A stretch of DNA of 64,000 nucleotides from Verrucomicrobiaceae bacterium (GCA_027484445.1 JAIXSY010000055.1:248001-312000); one strand, 5' to 3'; numbered from the stretch's first letter, positions 38,581-45,691 are shown. A program made the numbers and translations. Notes: generated by a model from the letters alone, not told the origin.

Positions 38581-38961
38581 ATGCCAGACGCGAATCCATA
38601 CACTCCGCTGCAATCTGCCCTTGAAGGCGGTATAAAAGATCGTCCGAGATCAACCAAGCTCGCCAAGCTGGGTGCCTGGCTGCAGCTATCACCACTCATT
38701 GGCGTCGTTGGAACGGTTCTGGGGATGATGCGTGCTTTTTCAAACGTGAATACAGATGGAGTGGGCGATCCGTCACAACTCAGTGGTGCAATAGGCGATG
38801 TCTTGATCTCAACAGCGATTGGATTGTGCGGCAATATGATTGGTTGTTTGATTCTGGGATTGTCCTTGTTTCTTCAGCCCAAGCAGCCGTTCTGGGTGAA
38901 GGTAATCTTTGGGGTTTCCATTTTTCTATCGCTTGTTGGCCTTTCAATGTTGGTAGCGTAG
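38581..38961 (+). CDS. Small MotA/TolQ/ExbB-like membrane protein
   Basis: A 126-residue membrane protein with three hydrophobic segments: about 36-52 (LSPLIGVVGTVLGMM), 68-95 (IGDVLISTAIGLCGNMIGCLIL) and 105-126. The pattern IGVVGTVLGM...GAIGDVLISTAIGL matches the proton-channel core of the ExbB/TolQ family. It is shorter than ExbB (about 240 residues) and has no ExbD/TolR partner nearby, so coupling to the proton motive force is unproven. Composition is lower in GC than its neighbours. Confidence 0.65.
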   Translation: MPDANPYTPLQSALEGGIKDRPRSTKLAKLGAWLQLSPLIGVVGTVLGMMRAFSNVNTDGVGDPSQLSGAIGDVLISTAIGLCGNMIGCLILGLSLFLQPKQPFWVKVIFGVSIFLSLVGLSMLVA

Positions 38962-39009
38962 GCGTTGTGAGTTGCCGCAACTTCGATTGGCAAATGAACT
39001 TATGCAGAA

Positions 39010-40500
39010 TCAATCATCCGCCTCCGCCGCGTCTTTGATGACGAAGCGGGCTTTGAGTTTGCAGACTTGTTGGGCGAGGCCGGCGGACTCGACGCTGTGG
39101 AGGACTTCTTTGAAGTCTTTGTAGGCGTTGGGGGCTTCGTCGATGGGGTATTGGCGGGCGTTGTAGAGGATGTCGTGGGTTTCGAAGTCGGCGTTGACCT
39201 CCGCTTGATTGAGATTGCGGGCGGCGGCTTTGCGGCCCATGCAGCGGCCGGCACCGTGGTTCACGCTGTAGCAGCTTTTCACGGCATCGGGCTTGGCGAC
39301 CATGACGACGGAGCCATCGCGTGGATTTCCAGGCAGCAGGATCGGGTGGCCGGTGGCGGCGAAGGGGGTGTCTTTGAGCGCGTGGTGGCCGCCGGGGAAG
39401 GCTCGCGTGGCGCCTTTGCGGTGGACCCAGGCGAGTTGGTCGTTCACGACTTCCTGACGGGCGATGTTGTGGCTGATGAAGTACACGAGCTGCCCTTTCG
39501 TGCCGGGAAGCACTTCTTGGAAGGCTTCCAGCACGAGCGCATTGATGAGCAGGTGGTTCACGGTGGCGAAGTTCGCGCCGAGCGCCATGTCGTCGAGATA
39601 GGCGTCGGCCTCGGGCGTTCCGAGCGGGGCATAGACGAGCTGTTTGTCCTCGGCAGGGAATGCGAGGCCCCAGGTGCGGAAGAAGCCTTCCAGAGCCTTG
39701 AACTGTCGCTGGGCGAGGATGTTCCCGAATCCGCGAGATCCGCAGTGGCTGAGGAACGCGACGTGATTGTCCCGCAGACCGAAGACCTCGGCGGTGCGGC
39801 GCATGTCGGCGTCGTCGGCGAGCTGCACGACCTCGCACTCACCGAAGTGGTTTCCGCCACCGTAGGAGCCGAGCTGGGTCATTTTGTTTTCAAAGCCGGG
39901 GAAGCCGTTGAAGGCGCGCATTTTGTCGAGGCGCTCGTGGAGCGTGGAGACGTTTCCATCGTGGCCGAGGTGGGCGCTGTCTTCGCAACGCTGCGCCCAC
40001 TCGGGCGGGATGCCGAGGGCTTCGCACACGCTGCGGCTCGCGCCTTCGGTGCAAACCTGCACGCCGAGATCGGCGGACACGCGGCGGGACTTTTTCGCCT
40101 CGCGCTGCCCACGACCCGCGCCAGTCGGCGTGCGCTCGATGATGGCGTCGATGAGGCGACGGCGGATGGTTTTGTCGATGATCTCATCGGCGGGGATGTC
40201 CATCTGGAGCAGCGACATGGAGCACTTGATGTCCACTCCGACGGGTCCTGGGTAAATGTGCGTCGGCGAGACCATCACGCAGCCCACGGGCGCTCCGTAA
40301 CCGCTGTGCGCATCGGGATTGAGCACGAGATCGGTCACGCCCGGAGCCGAGCGCGAGTTCAGCGCCTGCTCGATGCAGGACGGGTCAAAGCCAGAGCGAA
40401 TCGCCTCCGTCCCGATGACGGTGATGGGTTTACCGGCGTTGTTGCGGGCTGGGAGGATGGCTTCGGCTTCGCCGGTGATGTGGAAAGGGGAGGAGGACAT
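39010..40500 (-). CDS. rtcB: RNA-splicing ligase RtcB
   Basis: A 496-residue GTP- and Mn2+-dependent ligase joining RNA 3'-phosphate or 2',3'-cyclic phosphate ends to 5'-OH ends. Key residues visible: NPDAHSGYGAPVGCVM (61-76), metal ligand Cys93 in VGVDIKC, His218 in GGGNHFGE, His252 in SHCGSRG, His344 in ISHN, and the likely GMP-accepting His415 in SVNHGAGRCMGRK. The ATG at 40500 gives a good family start; in-frame codons upstream to 40596 look non-coding. A sigma54-like element lies 35-51 bp upstream. A Phd/PIN pair is placed antisense between this gene and slipin. Confidence 0.95.
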   Translation of the reverse strand: MSSSPFHITGEAEAILPARNNAGKPITVIGTEAIRSGFDPSCIEQALNSRSAPGVTDLVLNPDAHSGYGAPVGCVMVSPTHIYPGPVGVDIKCSMSLLQMDIPADEIIDKTIRRRLIDAIIERTPTGAGRGQREAKKSRRVSADLGVQVCTEGASRSVCEALGIPPEWAQRCEDSAHLGHDGNVSTLHERLDKMRAFNGFPGFENKMTQLGSYGGGNHFGECEVVQLADDADMRRTAEVFGLRDNHVAFLSHCGSRGFGNILAQRQFKALEGFFRTWGLAFPAEDKQLVYAPLGTPEADAYLDDMALGANFATVNHLLINALVLEAFQEVLPGTKGQLVYFISHNIARQEVVNDQLAWVHRKGATRAFPGGHHALKDTPFAATGHPILLPGNPRDGSVVMVAKPDAVKSCYSVNHGAGRCMGRKAAARNLNQAEVNADFETHDILYNARQYPIDEAPNAYKDFKEVLHSVESAGLAQQVCKLKARFVIKDAAEADD

Positions 40501-40534
40501 GGATGGTTGGAGAAATGGAGTGTTGGATTGGTGA

Positions 40535-40551
40535 TTGCGAAGGCGATGCCG
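40535..40551 (-). promoter_or_regulatory. Candidate sigma54 promoter of rtcB
   Basis: On the minus strand CGGCATCGCCTTCGCAA keeps the invariant GG and GC dinucleotides of the -24/-12 consensus (TGGCAC-N5-TTGCA) at the right spacing, with three mismatches elsewhere. It lies 35 bp before the rtcB ATG, leaving a short leader. It also overlaps the region just upstream of the divergent phd-like gene. Confidence 0.4.
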
Positions 40552-40569
40552 AATCGTTAGAATCAGGGC

Positions 40570-40842
40570 ATGACGATCACGGTGAATGAGTTTCAAAGTC
40601 TGAGCGCTTCATTGCTGGAGCGCGTGCGTAGCTTGCGTGAGGAAGTTTCGATTATGGATTCAGGTAAGGTGGTGGCGCGGCTGGTGCCGGAGATCGCTCC
40701 ATCGAAAACGAAGCCCTGGCATGCCTTGCGTGGCAGTGTGGTCGTTCATGGCGATCTGACGGAGCCGTTGATGACGTCCCAACAAGTGGACTCCGGGTTG
40801 GAGTGCGAAGCCGCCAATTTGAAGCCCGTCCATGCTGATTGA
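40570..40842 (+). CDS. Phd/YefM-type antitoxin
   Basis: A 90-residue protein whose first half fits the Phd/YefM fold: MTITVNEFQSLSASLLERV, then EVSIMDSGKVVARLVPE. Such proteins bind their own promoter and neutralise the toxin through a flexible C-terminus. Its stop overlaps the start of the PIN-domain gene by 11 bp, the usual arrangement of this pair. It is transcribed divergently from rtcB from a 69-bp gap. Confidence 0.8.
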   Translation: MTITVNEFQSLSASLLERVRSLREEVSIMDSGKVVARLVPEIAPSKTKPWHALRGSVVVHGDLTEPLMTSQQVDSGLECEAANLKPVHAD

Positions 40843-41221
40843 CACGCACATTTGGATTTGGTGGATGAATGATTCGGCAGACCTGCCGAGGGAAGCCCGT
40901 GAGTTTCTCGACCAACTGGATGCCAAGCCTTTCGTGGCCGACATCAGCCTTTGGGAAGTAGGGATGCTGGTGAGCAAACACCGCATTACACTCAAAGTGT
41001 CTTTGCTCGAATGGTTGAACGCTGCGGTCCAGGCGGTCACGGTACTACCCATCTCCGCAAGCATCGCGGCGAGAGTAGCCCTCTTGCCGGAGAGCTTCCA
41101 CGGTGATCCTGCGGACAGGCTCATCGTGGCAACTGCCATGGAAATGGGCGTGCCACTAGTGACGCGGTACAAAAAGATTCGGGATTCAGGTTGGGTGCAG
41201 ATCATGGATTTGCCGGGTTAA
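40832..41221 (+). CDS. PIN-domain ribonuclease toxin (VapC-like)
   Basis: A 129-residue PIN-domain protein. The acidic metal site is complete: Asp4 in MLIDTHIW, Glu42 in ISLWEVGM, Asp92/Asp95 in GDPADRLIVATA and Asp118 in the KKIRDSG tail. VapC-type toxins cleave tRNA or rRNA. It is coupled to the Phd-like antitoxin and lies between slipin and rtcB in antisense to both, within the RNA-repair island. Confidence 0.88.
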   Translation: MLIDTHIWIWWMNDSADLPREAREFLDQLDAKPFVADISLWEVGMLVSKHRITLKVSLLEWLNAAVQAVTVLPISASIAARVALLPESFHGDPADRLIVATAMEMGVPLVTRYKKIRDSGWVQIMDLPG

Positions 41222-41228
41222 TTTTGCT

Positions 41229-41957
41229 TTAGCCTTTCGTCACGGCTTTGAGCCGCTCGGAGTCGGTGAGGCTCAGCACGAGCGTGTTTCCCACGCCAGT
41301 TCCGACTTCCTGGAGGGTTTGCAGGTAGCGGAGTTGGAGGAGTTCGGGGTTGTCGCGCATGAGCTTGGCGGCGTTGGCGAGGGTGCGGAGGGCAGCAGTT
41401 TCAGCGCGGGCCTTTTCGAGTCCGGCTTGGGCTTCCTGACGCTGCTGGAGGGCGGACATGAAGCTGCGCTTCAGGTCGGCAGGCAGCATGACATCGCGGA
41501 TGTCGATGCGGTCCACTTTGAGGCCGAGAGACTGGGCGCGGTCGGTGATGAGTTCGAGGAGCTTGGCACCGTGCCCGGCTTTCTGTTGCAGGAAGGCTTC
41601 GGCGGCCTCCGCGGCCACGATCTGTCGCAGGGCGAGCTGGGCTTCGCTGTAAAGCACGGCGGTGGCATCCTGCGTGGCGCGGTGCATCGTGAGAGCATCG
41701 GCGACGCGGAAAGTGGCCACGGCGGAGACCTTCAGCACGACCTGATCAGCGGTGAGGAGTTCCTGGCCCTGCACGAGGAGCATTTGCTCGCGGTTGTCGA
41801 TGCGCTTCACCTCATAGCCGGAAGTCCACAGGCGATGTTTCCCCGCCGCGAGAGCGCGGAGGTAGCGGCCATGCTGGAAAAGCAGCGCGGTTTCGTGGTC
41901 CTGGATCACAAAGCTGAATCCGGCGGCAGGACGAAAGGTGGAGATGAAGGTGTTCAT
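41229..41957 (-). CDS. Slipin (SPFH/stomatin-like protein) of the rtc operon
   Basis: A 242-residue SPFH-domain protein. The domain runs from about residue 15 to 165 (HETALLFQHGRYLRALAAGKHRLW, VDRIDIRDVMLPADLKR), followed by an Ala/Glu/Gln-rich coiled coil (about 165-205) and a helical tail. The N-terminal hydrophobic hairpin of canonical slipins is short or missing. Slipins are known to recur in bacterial rtc operons regulated by RtcR. The ATG at 41957 starts the conserved part; the frame is open for a further 53 codons upstream, but that stretch is the structured leader. A strong sigma54 promoter is 295 bp upstream. Confidence 0.85.
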   Translation of the reverse strand: MNTFISTFRPAAGFSFVIQDHETALLFQHGRYLRALAAGKHRLWTSGYEVKRIDNREQMLLVQGQELLTADQVVLKVSAVATFRVADALTMHRATQDATAVLYSEAQLALRQIVAAEAAEAFLQQKAGHGAKLLELITDRAQSLGLKVDRIDIRDVMLPADLKRSFMSALQQRQEAQAGLEKARAETAALRTLANAAKLMRDNPELLQLRYLQTLQEVGTGVGNTLVLSLTDSERLKAVTKG

Positions 41958-42251
41958 GGTGGTTGGTCGGTCGAAAGGTCCTTCCAGGATGGCTGGCGGT
42001 CCGCTGACGGGAGCTGAAGGGCCCGCACGCGGCGGACATCGCCACGCTGCCAGACAGCTCGCAGAGTCATCAGGCCGTCGTGTCCATCTGCCGGAGCAGA
42101 CTTTCACTCCGGCCATCCGAGAAGGTTGTTATGAGAGGGGATTCGCACCCCAAGGTTGCCCTTTACTAGAGTTCGCCCTCATCACCGATGGGCAGCTTCT
42201 TTGGGCGTATCGCTTCAGTCGCTGCATGGAGTCGGAGGACGGAGGGAGGTA
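41958..42251 (-). ncRNA. Structured 5' leader of the sigma54-driven slipin transcript
   Basis: About 280 nt between the sigma54 promoter and the slipin start carry no convincing protein. On the minus strand they hold several hairpins: a tRNA-like element (42128-42185), a perfect GCCGGAG/CTCCGGC stem (42107-42113 with 42090-42096), and a GAGCTG/CAGCTC helix enclosing a GC-rich domain (42060-42011). The amount of structure exceeds what a plain leader needs. Possible roles are a processed RNA, a tRNA mimic sensed by or repaired by the Rtc proteins, or a regulatory leader. Confidence 0.5.
42128..42185 (-). ncRNA. tRNA-like element in the rtc leader
   Basis: Minus-strand GTGATGAG (42185-42178) pairs with CTCATAAC (42135-42128) at 7 of 8 positions, like an acceptor stem. 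One nucleotide inside its 3' arm sits a T-arm-like hairpin, GGGG-TGCGAAT-CCCC (42151-42137), whose 7-nt loop resembles TTCGAAT with G at position 55. A small hairpin CTCT-AGTAA-AGGG occupies the D-arm place; no anticodon arm is present. It is not a normal tRNA. Y RNAs such as YrlA of some rtc operons mimic tRNA in a similar way. Confidence 0.4.
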
Positions 42252-42268
42252 TTGCTAGCCGCGTGCCA
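42252..42268 (-). promoter_or_regulatory. Sigma54 promoter of the slipin/rtc transcript
   Basis: Minus-strand TGGCACGCGGCTAGCAA matches the sigma54 consensus TGGCACG-N4-TTGCW at every fixed position but one (TAGCA for TTGCA), with GG and GC correctly spaced. It faces slipin. The sigma54 activator gene rtcR lies close by, facing away. This supports RtcR control of the RNA-repair genes. Confidence 0.75.
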
Positions 42269-42289
42269 GAACTTGGCACGGAGGGGGCG
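42262..42289 (+). promoter_or_regulatory. Palindrome with a weaker, divergent sigma54-like element
   Basis: CGTGCCA (42262-42268) and TGGCACG (42274-42280) form a perfect 7-bp dyad around GAACT. The left half is the -24 box of the minus-strand promoter. The right half begins a plus-strand element, TGGCACGGAGGGGGCG (42274-42289), with GG and GC at sigma54 spacing but a poor -12 box. It points to the addiction module and rtcR. The palindrome itself could also be a protein-binding site. Confidence 0.35.
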
Positions 42290-42501
42290 GATGGCGCTGG
42301 AAGCCTTGTAAATACAGGGGAAGAAAATTTTTGGGGCGTTTTGAGGCGTGCCGGACATGTGGCTCGCAGCCAAGAAGTGCTAGCGGATAAGCTATTGATT
42401 TATCTCAATGTCAGGCCATGTAGGCGAAAATTGAAACGCCTCCGATTTCGACTGCTGGAAATGTCTCTGGCAGGCTGATTTGAAGGCGGTAGAATCGCGA
42501 C
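42290..42501. other. Non-coding region with possible RtcR enhancer sites
   Basis: No gene is seen here. A dyad AGGCG-N10-CGCCT spans 42422-42441, and a related GGCGTTTTGAGGCG stretch lies at 42336-42349. Both are 65-175 bp upstream of the minus-strand sigma54 promoter, a usual distance for activator sites. The region must also hold the promoter of the addiction module. The function is inferred from position only. Confidence 0.3.
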
Positions 42502-42738
42502 ATGATCATCGAAACCATACCCGCTATCCGACAGCTCACGGTGGAGCAAAAAATCCGGCTTTCCTGGGAGCTTGCGGATGACGTTTCAAAAGAGATCGAG
42601 GTTCAGCCTGAAGTGCTGCGCGTGCTCAACGAGCGACTCGACGCCTATGAAGCTGATCCGGCGGCGGTGAAATCCACGAACGAGGTCACGGCGGGCATTC
42701 TCGAACTCAAACGCCGCCTCGTGGGCGCTGCTGCATGA
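42502..42738 (+). CDS. Addiction-module antitoxin component (PF09720-like)
   Basis: A 78-residue helical protein with the pattern of putative addiction-module components: IRQLTVEQKIRLSWELADDV, a middle PEVLRVLNERLDAYEADP, and NEVTAGILELKRRL at the end. Such proteins pair with RelE/ParE toxins. The toxin gene follows after 4 bp. It is the first gene of an apparent three-gene transcript ending with rtcR. Confidence 0.78.
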   Translation: MIIETIPAIRQLTVEQKIRLSWELADDVSKEIEVQPEVLRVLNERLDAYEADPAAVKSTNEVTAGILELKRRLVGAAA

Positions 42739-42742
42739 TCTC

Positions 42743-43048
42743 ATGAAGGATGTCGTCTGGACTTTGGCCGCAGAGGCGGACGTGCAACAGATTTATGAGC
42801 GACTGGAACTGCGTGAAGAAGGATTCGGCGATGCCTTTTATGCCGACGTGCTTCATGTGACCCGGTTGTTGGCGCAGTTCCCCGAGTTGGGCACCTCCTT
42901 GAACCATCGGCGGCTTCGCAGGGTCCTGCTGCACAACCGCCATTACGGCCTTTTTTATGTTTCTGAGGCTCGCGGCGTGGTTTTGCACGCCCTTTTCGAT
43001 TTGAGACAAGACCCGGCGATGATCGAGCGGAGGCTTCTCGGCATTTGA
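42743..43048 (+). CDS. RelE/ParE-family toxin
   Basis: A 101-residue protein of the RelE/ParE fold: VVWTLAAEADVQQIYERLE, LLAQFPELGTSLNHRRLRRVLLHNRHYGLFYV and the final HALFDLRQDPAMIERRL. Members act as ribosome-dependent mRNA endonucleases (RelE) or gyrase poisons (ParE); which applies cannot be told from the sequence. The spacing to the antitoxin (4 bp) and to rtcR (1 bp) indicates one transcript, an unusual setting for an RNA-repair regulator. Confidence 0.85.
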   Translation: MKDVVWTLAAEADVQQIYERLELREEGFGDAFYADVLHVTRLLAQFPELGTSLNHRRLRRVLLHNRHYGLFYVSEARGVVLHALFDLRQDPAMIERRLLGI

Positions 43049-43049
43049 G

Positions 43050-44627
43050 ATGAAAAAACCCATCATCACTTTCGGCTTCCTCGGCTCCACGTTGGACCGC
43101 GCTCAGGGCGCGGAGCGGTGGTCGAAATGGCGGCCGACGGTGGCGATGTGTCAGCACGAGGATTTGCTCATTTCGCGGCTGGAGTTGCTCGTGGAGCCGA
43201 AGTTTGCCGATCTGGCGAAAAGCGTCGTCGCAGACATCGCGAAGGTTTCACCAGAGACGCAGGTGGTGGTGCATGAGTTCGCCTTGAAGGACCCGTGGGA
43301 CTTTCAGGAGGTGTATGAGCGGCTCTACGACTTCGTGCGCGGCTACGATTTCCAGCCGGAGAAAGAGGATTACCTCATCCACCTGACCACGGGCACGCAT
43401 GTGGCGCAGATTTGCTGGTTCTTGCTGAACGAGGCGAACTTCATCCCGGCGCGGCTGCTGCAAACCTCGCCGTCACGCGAAGGCGGACGCGATGCGAAGG
43501 CCTCGGGGCGCTACGAGATCATCGACATCGATTTGTCGAAGTATGACCGGCTCTCCACCCGCTTCGCGCAAGAACAGGAGCGCACGCTGGATTTCCTGAA
43601 AAGCGGCATCGCGACGAAGAGCAAGGGCTTCAACAAGCTCATCGAGCAGATCGAACTCGTGGCGGTGAACTCGAATGCACCGATCCTCATCATGGGACCG
43701 ACCGGCGCGGGCAAATCGATGCTCGCGAGCCGCATCTACGACCTGCGACGCTCGCGAGCCGGTTTGATCGGTCGATTCGTCGAAGTGAACTGCGCCACGC
43801 TGCGGGGTGATCAGGCGATGTCGGCCCTCTTTGGTCACAAGCGTGGTTCGTTCACGGGTGCGCAGTCGGACCGTCCAGGCTTGCTCAAAGAAGCCGACAA
43901 AGGCCTGATTTTTCTCGATGAGATCGGCGAACTCGGTCTCGACGAGCAGGCGATGCTGCTGCGGGCTCTCGAAGACAAAACCTTCCTGCCGCTGGGTAGC
44001 GACAAGGCTGTGCAGAGCGACTTTCAGCTCATCGCCGGCACGAATCGCGATCTGCGAGCGCAGGTGGCTGCGGGCAAATTCCGCGACGTTTTGCTCGCTC
44101 GGATCAATCTGTGGACATTCACGCTGCCGAGCCTCGCGGAGCGACGCGAAGACATTGCCGCGAACCTCGATTTCGAGCTGGAGCGCTATGCGAAGACGCA
44201 TCGCCGGCAGGTGAGGATGAACAAGGAGGCGCGTGAGGCCTTCCTGAAGTTCGCCAAAGGCCCGGAAGCGAAATGGAGCGCGAATTTTCGCGATCTGAAT
44301 GCCGCGGTGACCCGCATGGCCACGCTGGCTCCGAAGGGTCGCATCACGGTGGCGTGCGTGGAGGCAGAGGTGGGGAGGTTGCGGGAGGGGTGGCGGGATG
44401 TCGGTGGGGAAAACGAACTTGGAAGTTCGTTTTACGAGATCGATCCGTTTGATCGCGTGCAGCTTGAATTTGTGATCAAGACCTGCCGGGAGTCGAAGAC
44501 GCTGTCAGATGCGGGGCGGAAGCTGTTTGCCGTTTCGCGGGTGAAGCGTTCGAAGATGAATGATGCAGACCGGCTGAAGAAGTATCTGAAACGTTTCGAA
44601 CTGACGTGGGAGAAGGTGACGGCTTGA
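43050..44627 (+). CDS. rtcR: Sigma54-dependent RNA-repair regulator RtcR
   Basis: A 525-residue activator. The N-terminal CARF domain (about 1-180) opens with ITFGFLGSTLDRA and contains HLTTGTHVAQICWFLL; it is thought to bind a damaged-RNA-derived ligand. The AAA+ domain follows, with Walker A GPTGAGKS (216-223), the sigma54-contact loop GSFTGA (266-271) and Walker B LIFLDE (286-291). The C-terminus (DPFDRVQLEFVIKTCRESKTLSDAGRKLF...RLKKYLKRF) is the DNA-binding part. The start lies 1 bp after the toxin stop. A 24-bp palindrome is embedded in the linker before the DNA-binding domain. Confidence 0.95.
   Translation: MKKPIITFGFLGSTLDRAQGAERWSKWRPTVAMCQHEDLLISRLELLVEPKFADLAKSVVADIAKVSPETQVVVHEFALKDPWDFQEVYERLYDFVRGYDFQPEKEDYLIHLTTGTHVAQICWFLLNEANFIPARLLQTSPSREGGRDAKASGRYEIIDIDLSKYDRLSTRFAQEQERTLDFLKSGIATKSKGFNKLIEQIELVAVNSNAPILIMGPTGAGKSMLASRIYDLRRSRAGLIGRFVEVNCATLRGDQAMSALFGHKRGSFTGAQSDRPGLLKEADKGLIFLDEIGELGLDEQAMLLRALEDKTFLPLGSDKAVQSDFQLIAGTNRDLRAQVAAGKFRDVLLARINLWTFTLPSLAERREDIAANLDFELERYAKTHRRQVRMNKEAREAFLKFAKGPEAKWSANFRDLNAAVTRMATLAPKGRITVACVEAEVGRLREGWRDVGGENELGSSFYEIDPFDRVQLEFVIKTCRESKTLSDAGRKLFAVSRVKRSKMNDADRLKKYLKRFELTWEKVTA
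44410..44433. repeat. Perfect palindrome inside rtcR
   Basis: Arms AAAACGAACTT (44410-44420) and AAGTTCGTTTT (44423-44433) are exact inverted copies around GG. It encodes residues 454-461 in the linker between the AAA+ and DNA-binding domains (part of GENELGSSFYE). Lower GC than the gene around it suggests a small inserted palindromic element that kept the frame. Confidence 0.6.
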
Positions 44628-44710
44628 GGAGTCATTCACAAAGGTGCCTTACCTCACGAAGCAAAAAACCATTTCGGAATCGGCGGATGACGCTGCCATG
44701 CCGGTAACCT

Positions 44711-45691
44711 TTAGATGGCCTCTTGGGCGGGTGTTTTGACCTGAGCCAAGATGCTTGTGATCATGTCATCCACAGACACTTGTTGAGCTTCGCCTTCAAA
44801 GTTGAGGATCACGCGATGACGAAGTGCCACGTGGGCAATGGCTTTCACGTCCTCAGCACTGACGACTGTTGAACCTTGAACAGCTGCGAGAACACGGGCA
44901 CCTCGGATCAAACTCTGGAGTCCGCGTGGGCTGCTACCGTAGGCCACGAAACGCTTCACTTCAGGCAATGCCTCCTTGTTCTCGGGGTGGGTGGCGAGGA
45001 TCAGTTGAGAGGCATATCGAGCCACAGGGTCAGCCACAGGCATGGAGGAAAGCTCTTGCTGAAAACGAATCAAATCAGCTCCAGACATGAGGCTATGGAG
45101 TTGAGGTTCAACAAATCCTGTGGTTCGGCGGCTGATTTCCACGAGCGATTCAAGATCGGGAAAAGGCACACGAATCTTGAACATGAATCGATCCAATTGG
45201 GCTTCGGGCAGTGGGTAGGTGCCTTCCATTTCCATGGGGTTTTGCGTGGCCAGAACAAAAAAGGGATCAGGCAGAAGATGGCGCTCACCGCCAGTAGTCA
45301 CAGCACGCTCCTGCATGACTTCGAGCAGGGCGGCCTGCGTTTTCGGCGTAGCACGATTGATTTCATCGACCAAAAGCAGGTTTTTGAACACAGGTCCTTT
45401 TTCAAAGAACATCACTCGGCGACCCTGTTCATTTTCATTCACGATATGAGTGCCCAAGATGTCGGCAGGCATGAGGTCTGGAGTGCATTGCACACGCCCA
45501 GGTTCAAGGCCGATTACCTGCGAAAGCGTGCGAACCAAGAAGGTCTTGCCAAGACCTGGCACCCCTTCGAGAAGCACATGCCCACCAGCAAAGACAGCAA
45601 GGAGAACATCAGTCAGCAATTGATCGTAGCCGACGATGGCTTTTTGGAGCTCGCTTTTTAGCTGACTGAAGAGAGGTCGAAAGTCTGACAT
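44711..45691 (-). CDS. MoxR-family AAA+ ATPase
   Basis: A 326-residue MoxR ATPase: Walker A GVPGLGKT (43-50), Walker B LLLVDE (105-110), sensor 1 LATQNP (148-153), and the family runs CTPDLMPADILG, INRATPKTQAALLEVMQE and EGTYPLPEAQLDRFMF. MoxR proteins act as chaperone-like partners of VWA-domain proteins and in cell-envelope or metal-centre assembly. The usual DUF58/VWA partners are not downstream in this window. The ATG at 45691 is the family start; further in-frame codons to 45886 run into the divergent gene. Low GC sets in at this gene. Confidence 0.92.
   Translation of the reverse strand: MSDFRPLFSQLKSELQKAIVGYDQLLTDVLLAVFAGGHVLLEGVPGLGKTFLVRTLSQVIGLEPGRVQCTPDLMPADILGTHIVNENEQGRRVMFFEKGPVFKNLLLVDEINRATPKTQAALLEVMQERAVTTGGERHLLPDPFFVLATQNPMEMEGTYPLPEAQLDRFMFKIRVPFPDLESLVEISRRTTGFVEPQLHSLMSGADLIRFQQELSSMPVADPVARYASQLILATHPENKEALPEVKRFVAYGSSPRGLQSLIRGARVLAAVQGSTVVSAEDVKAIAHVALRHRVILNFEGEAQQVSVDDMITSILAQVKTPAQEAI

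Noticed and set aside
39067..40560. 497-codon plus-strand frame opposite rtcB
   Set aside because: It is a high-GC antisense shadow of rtcB; the minus-strand protein has all catalytic residues.
42128..42185. A genuine tRNA gene
   Set aside because: There is no anticodon arm, the element is only 58 nt, and the T-loop has G where U55 is invariant; kept only as a tRNA-like element.
41938..42258. 106-codon plus-strand frame in the rtc leader
   Set aside because: It overlaps the slipin start and the structured leader on the other strand, has no family motif, and ends inside the sigma54 promoter area.
42413..42490. TGGCAG...TTTGA near 42470 as a sigma54 promoter for the addiction module
   Set aside because: The -12 GC dinucleotide is missing, so it fails the invariant part of the consensus.
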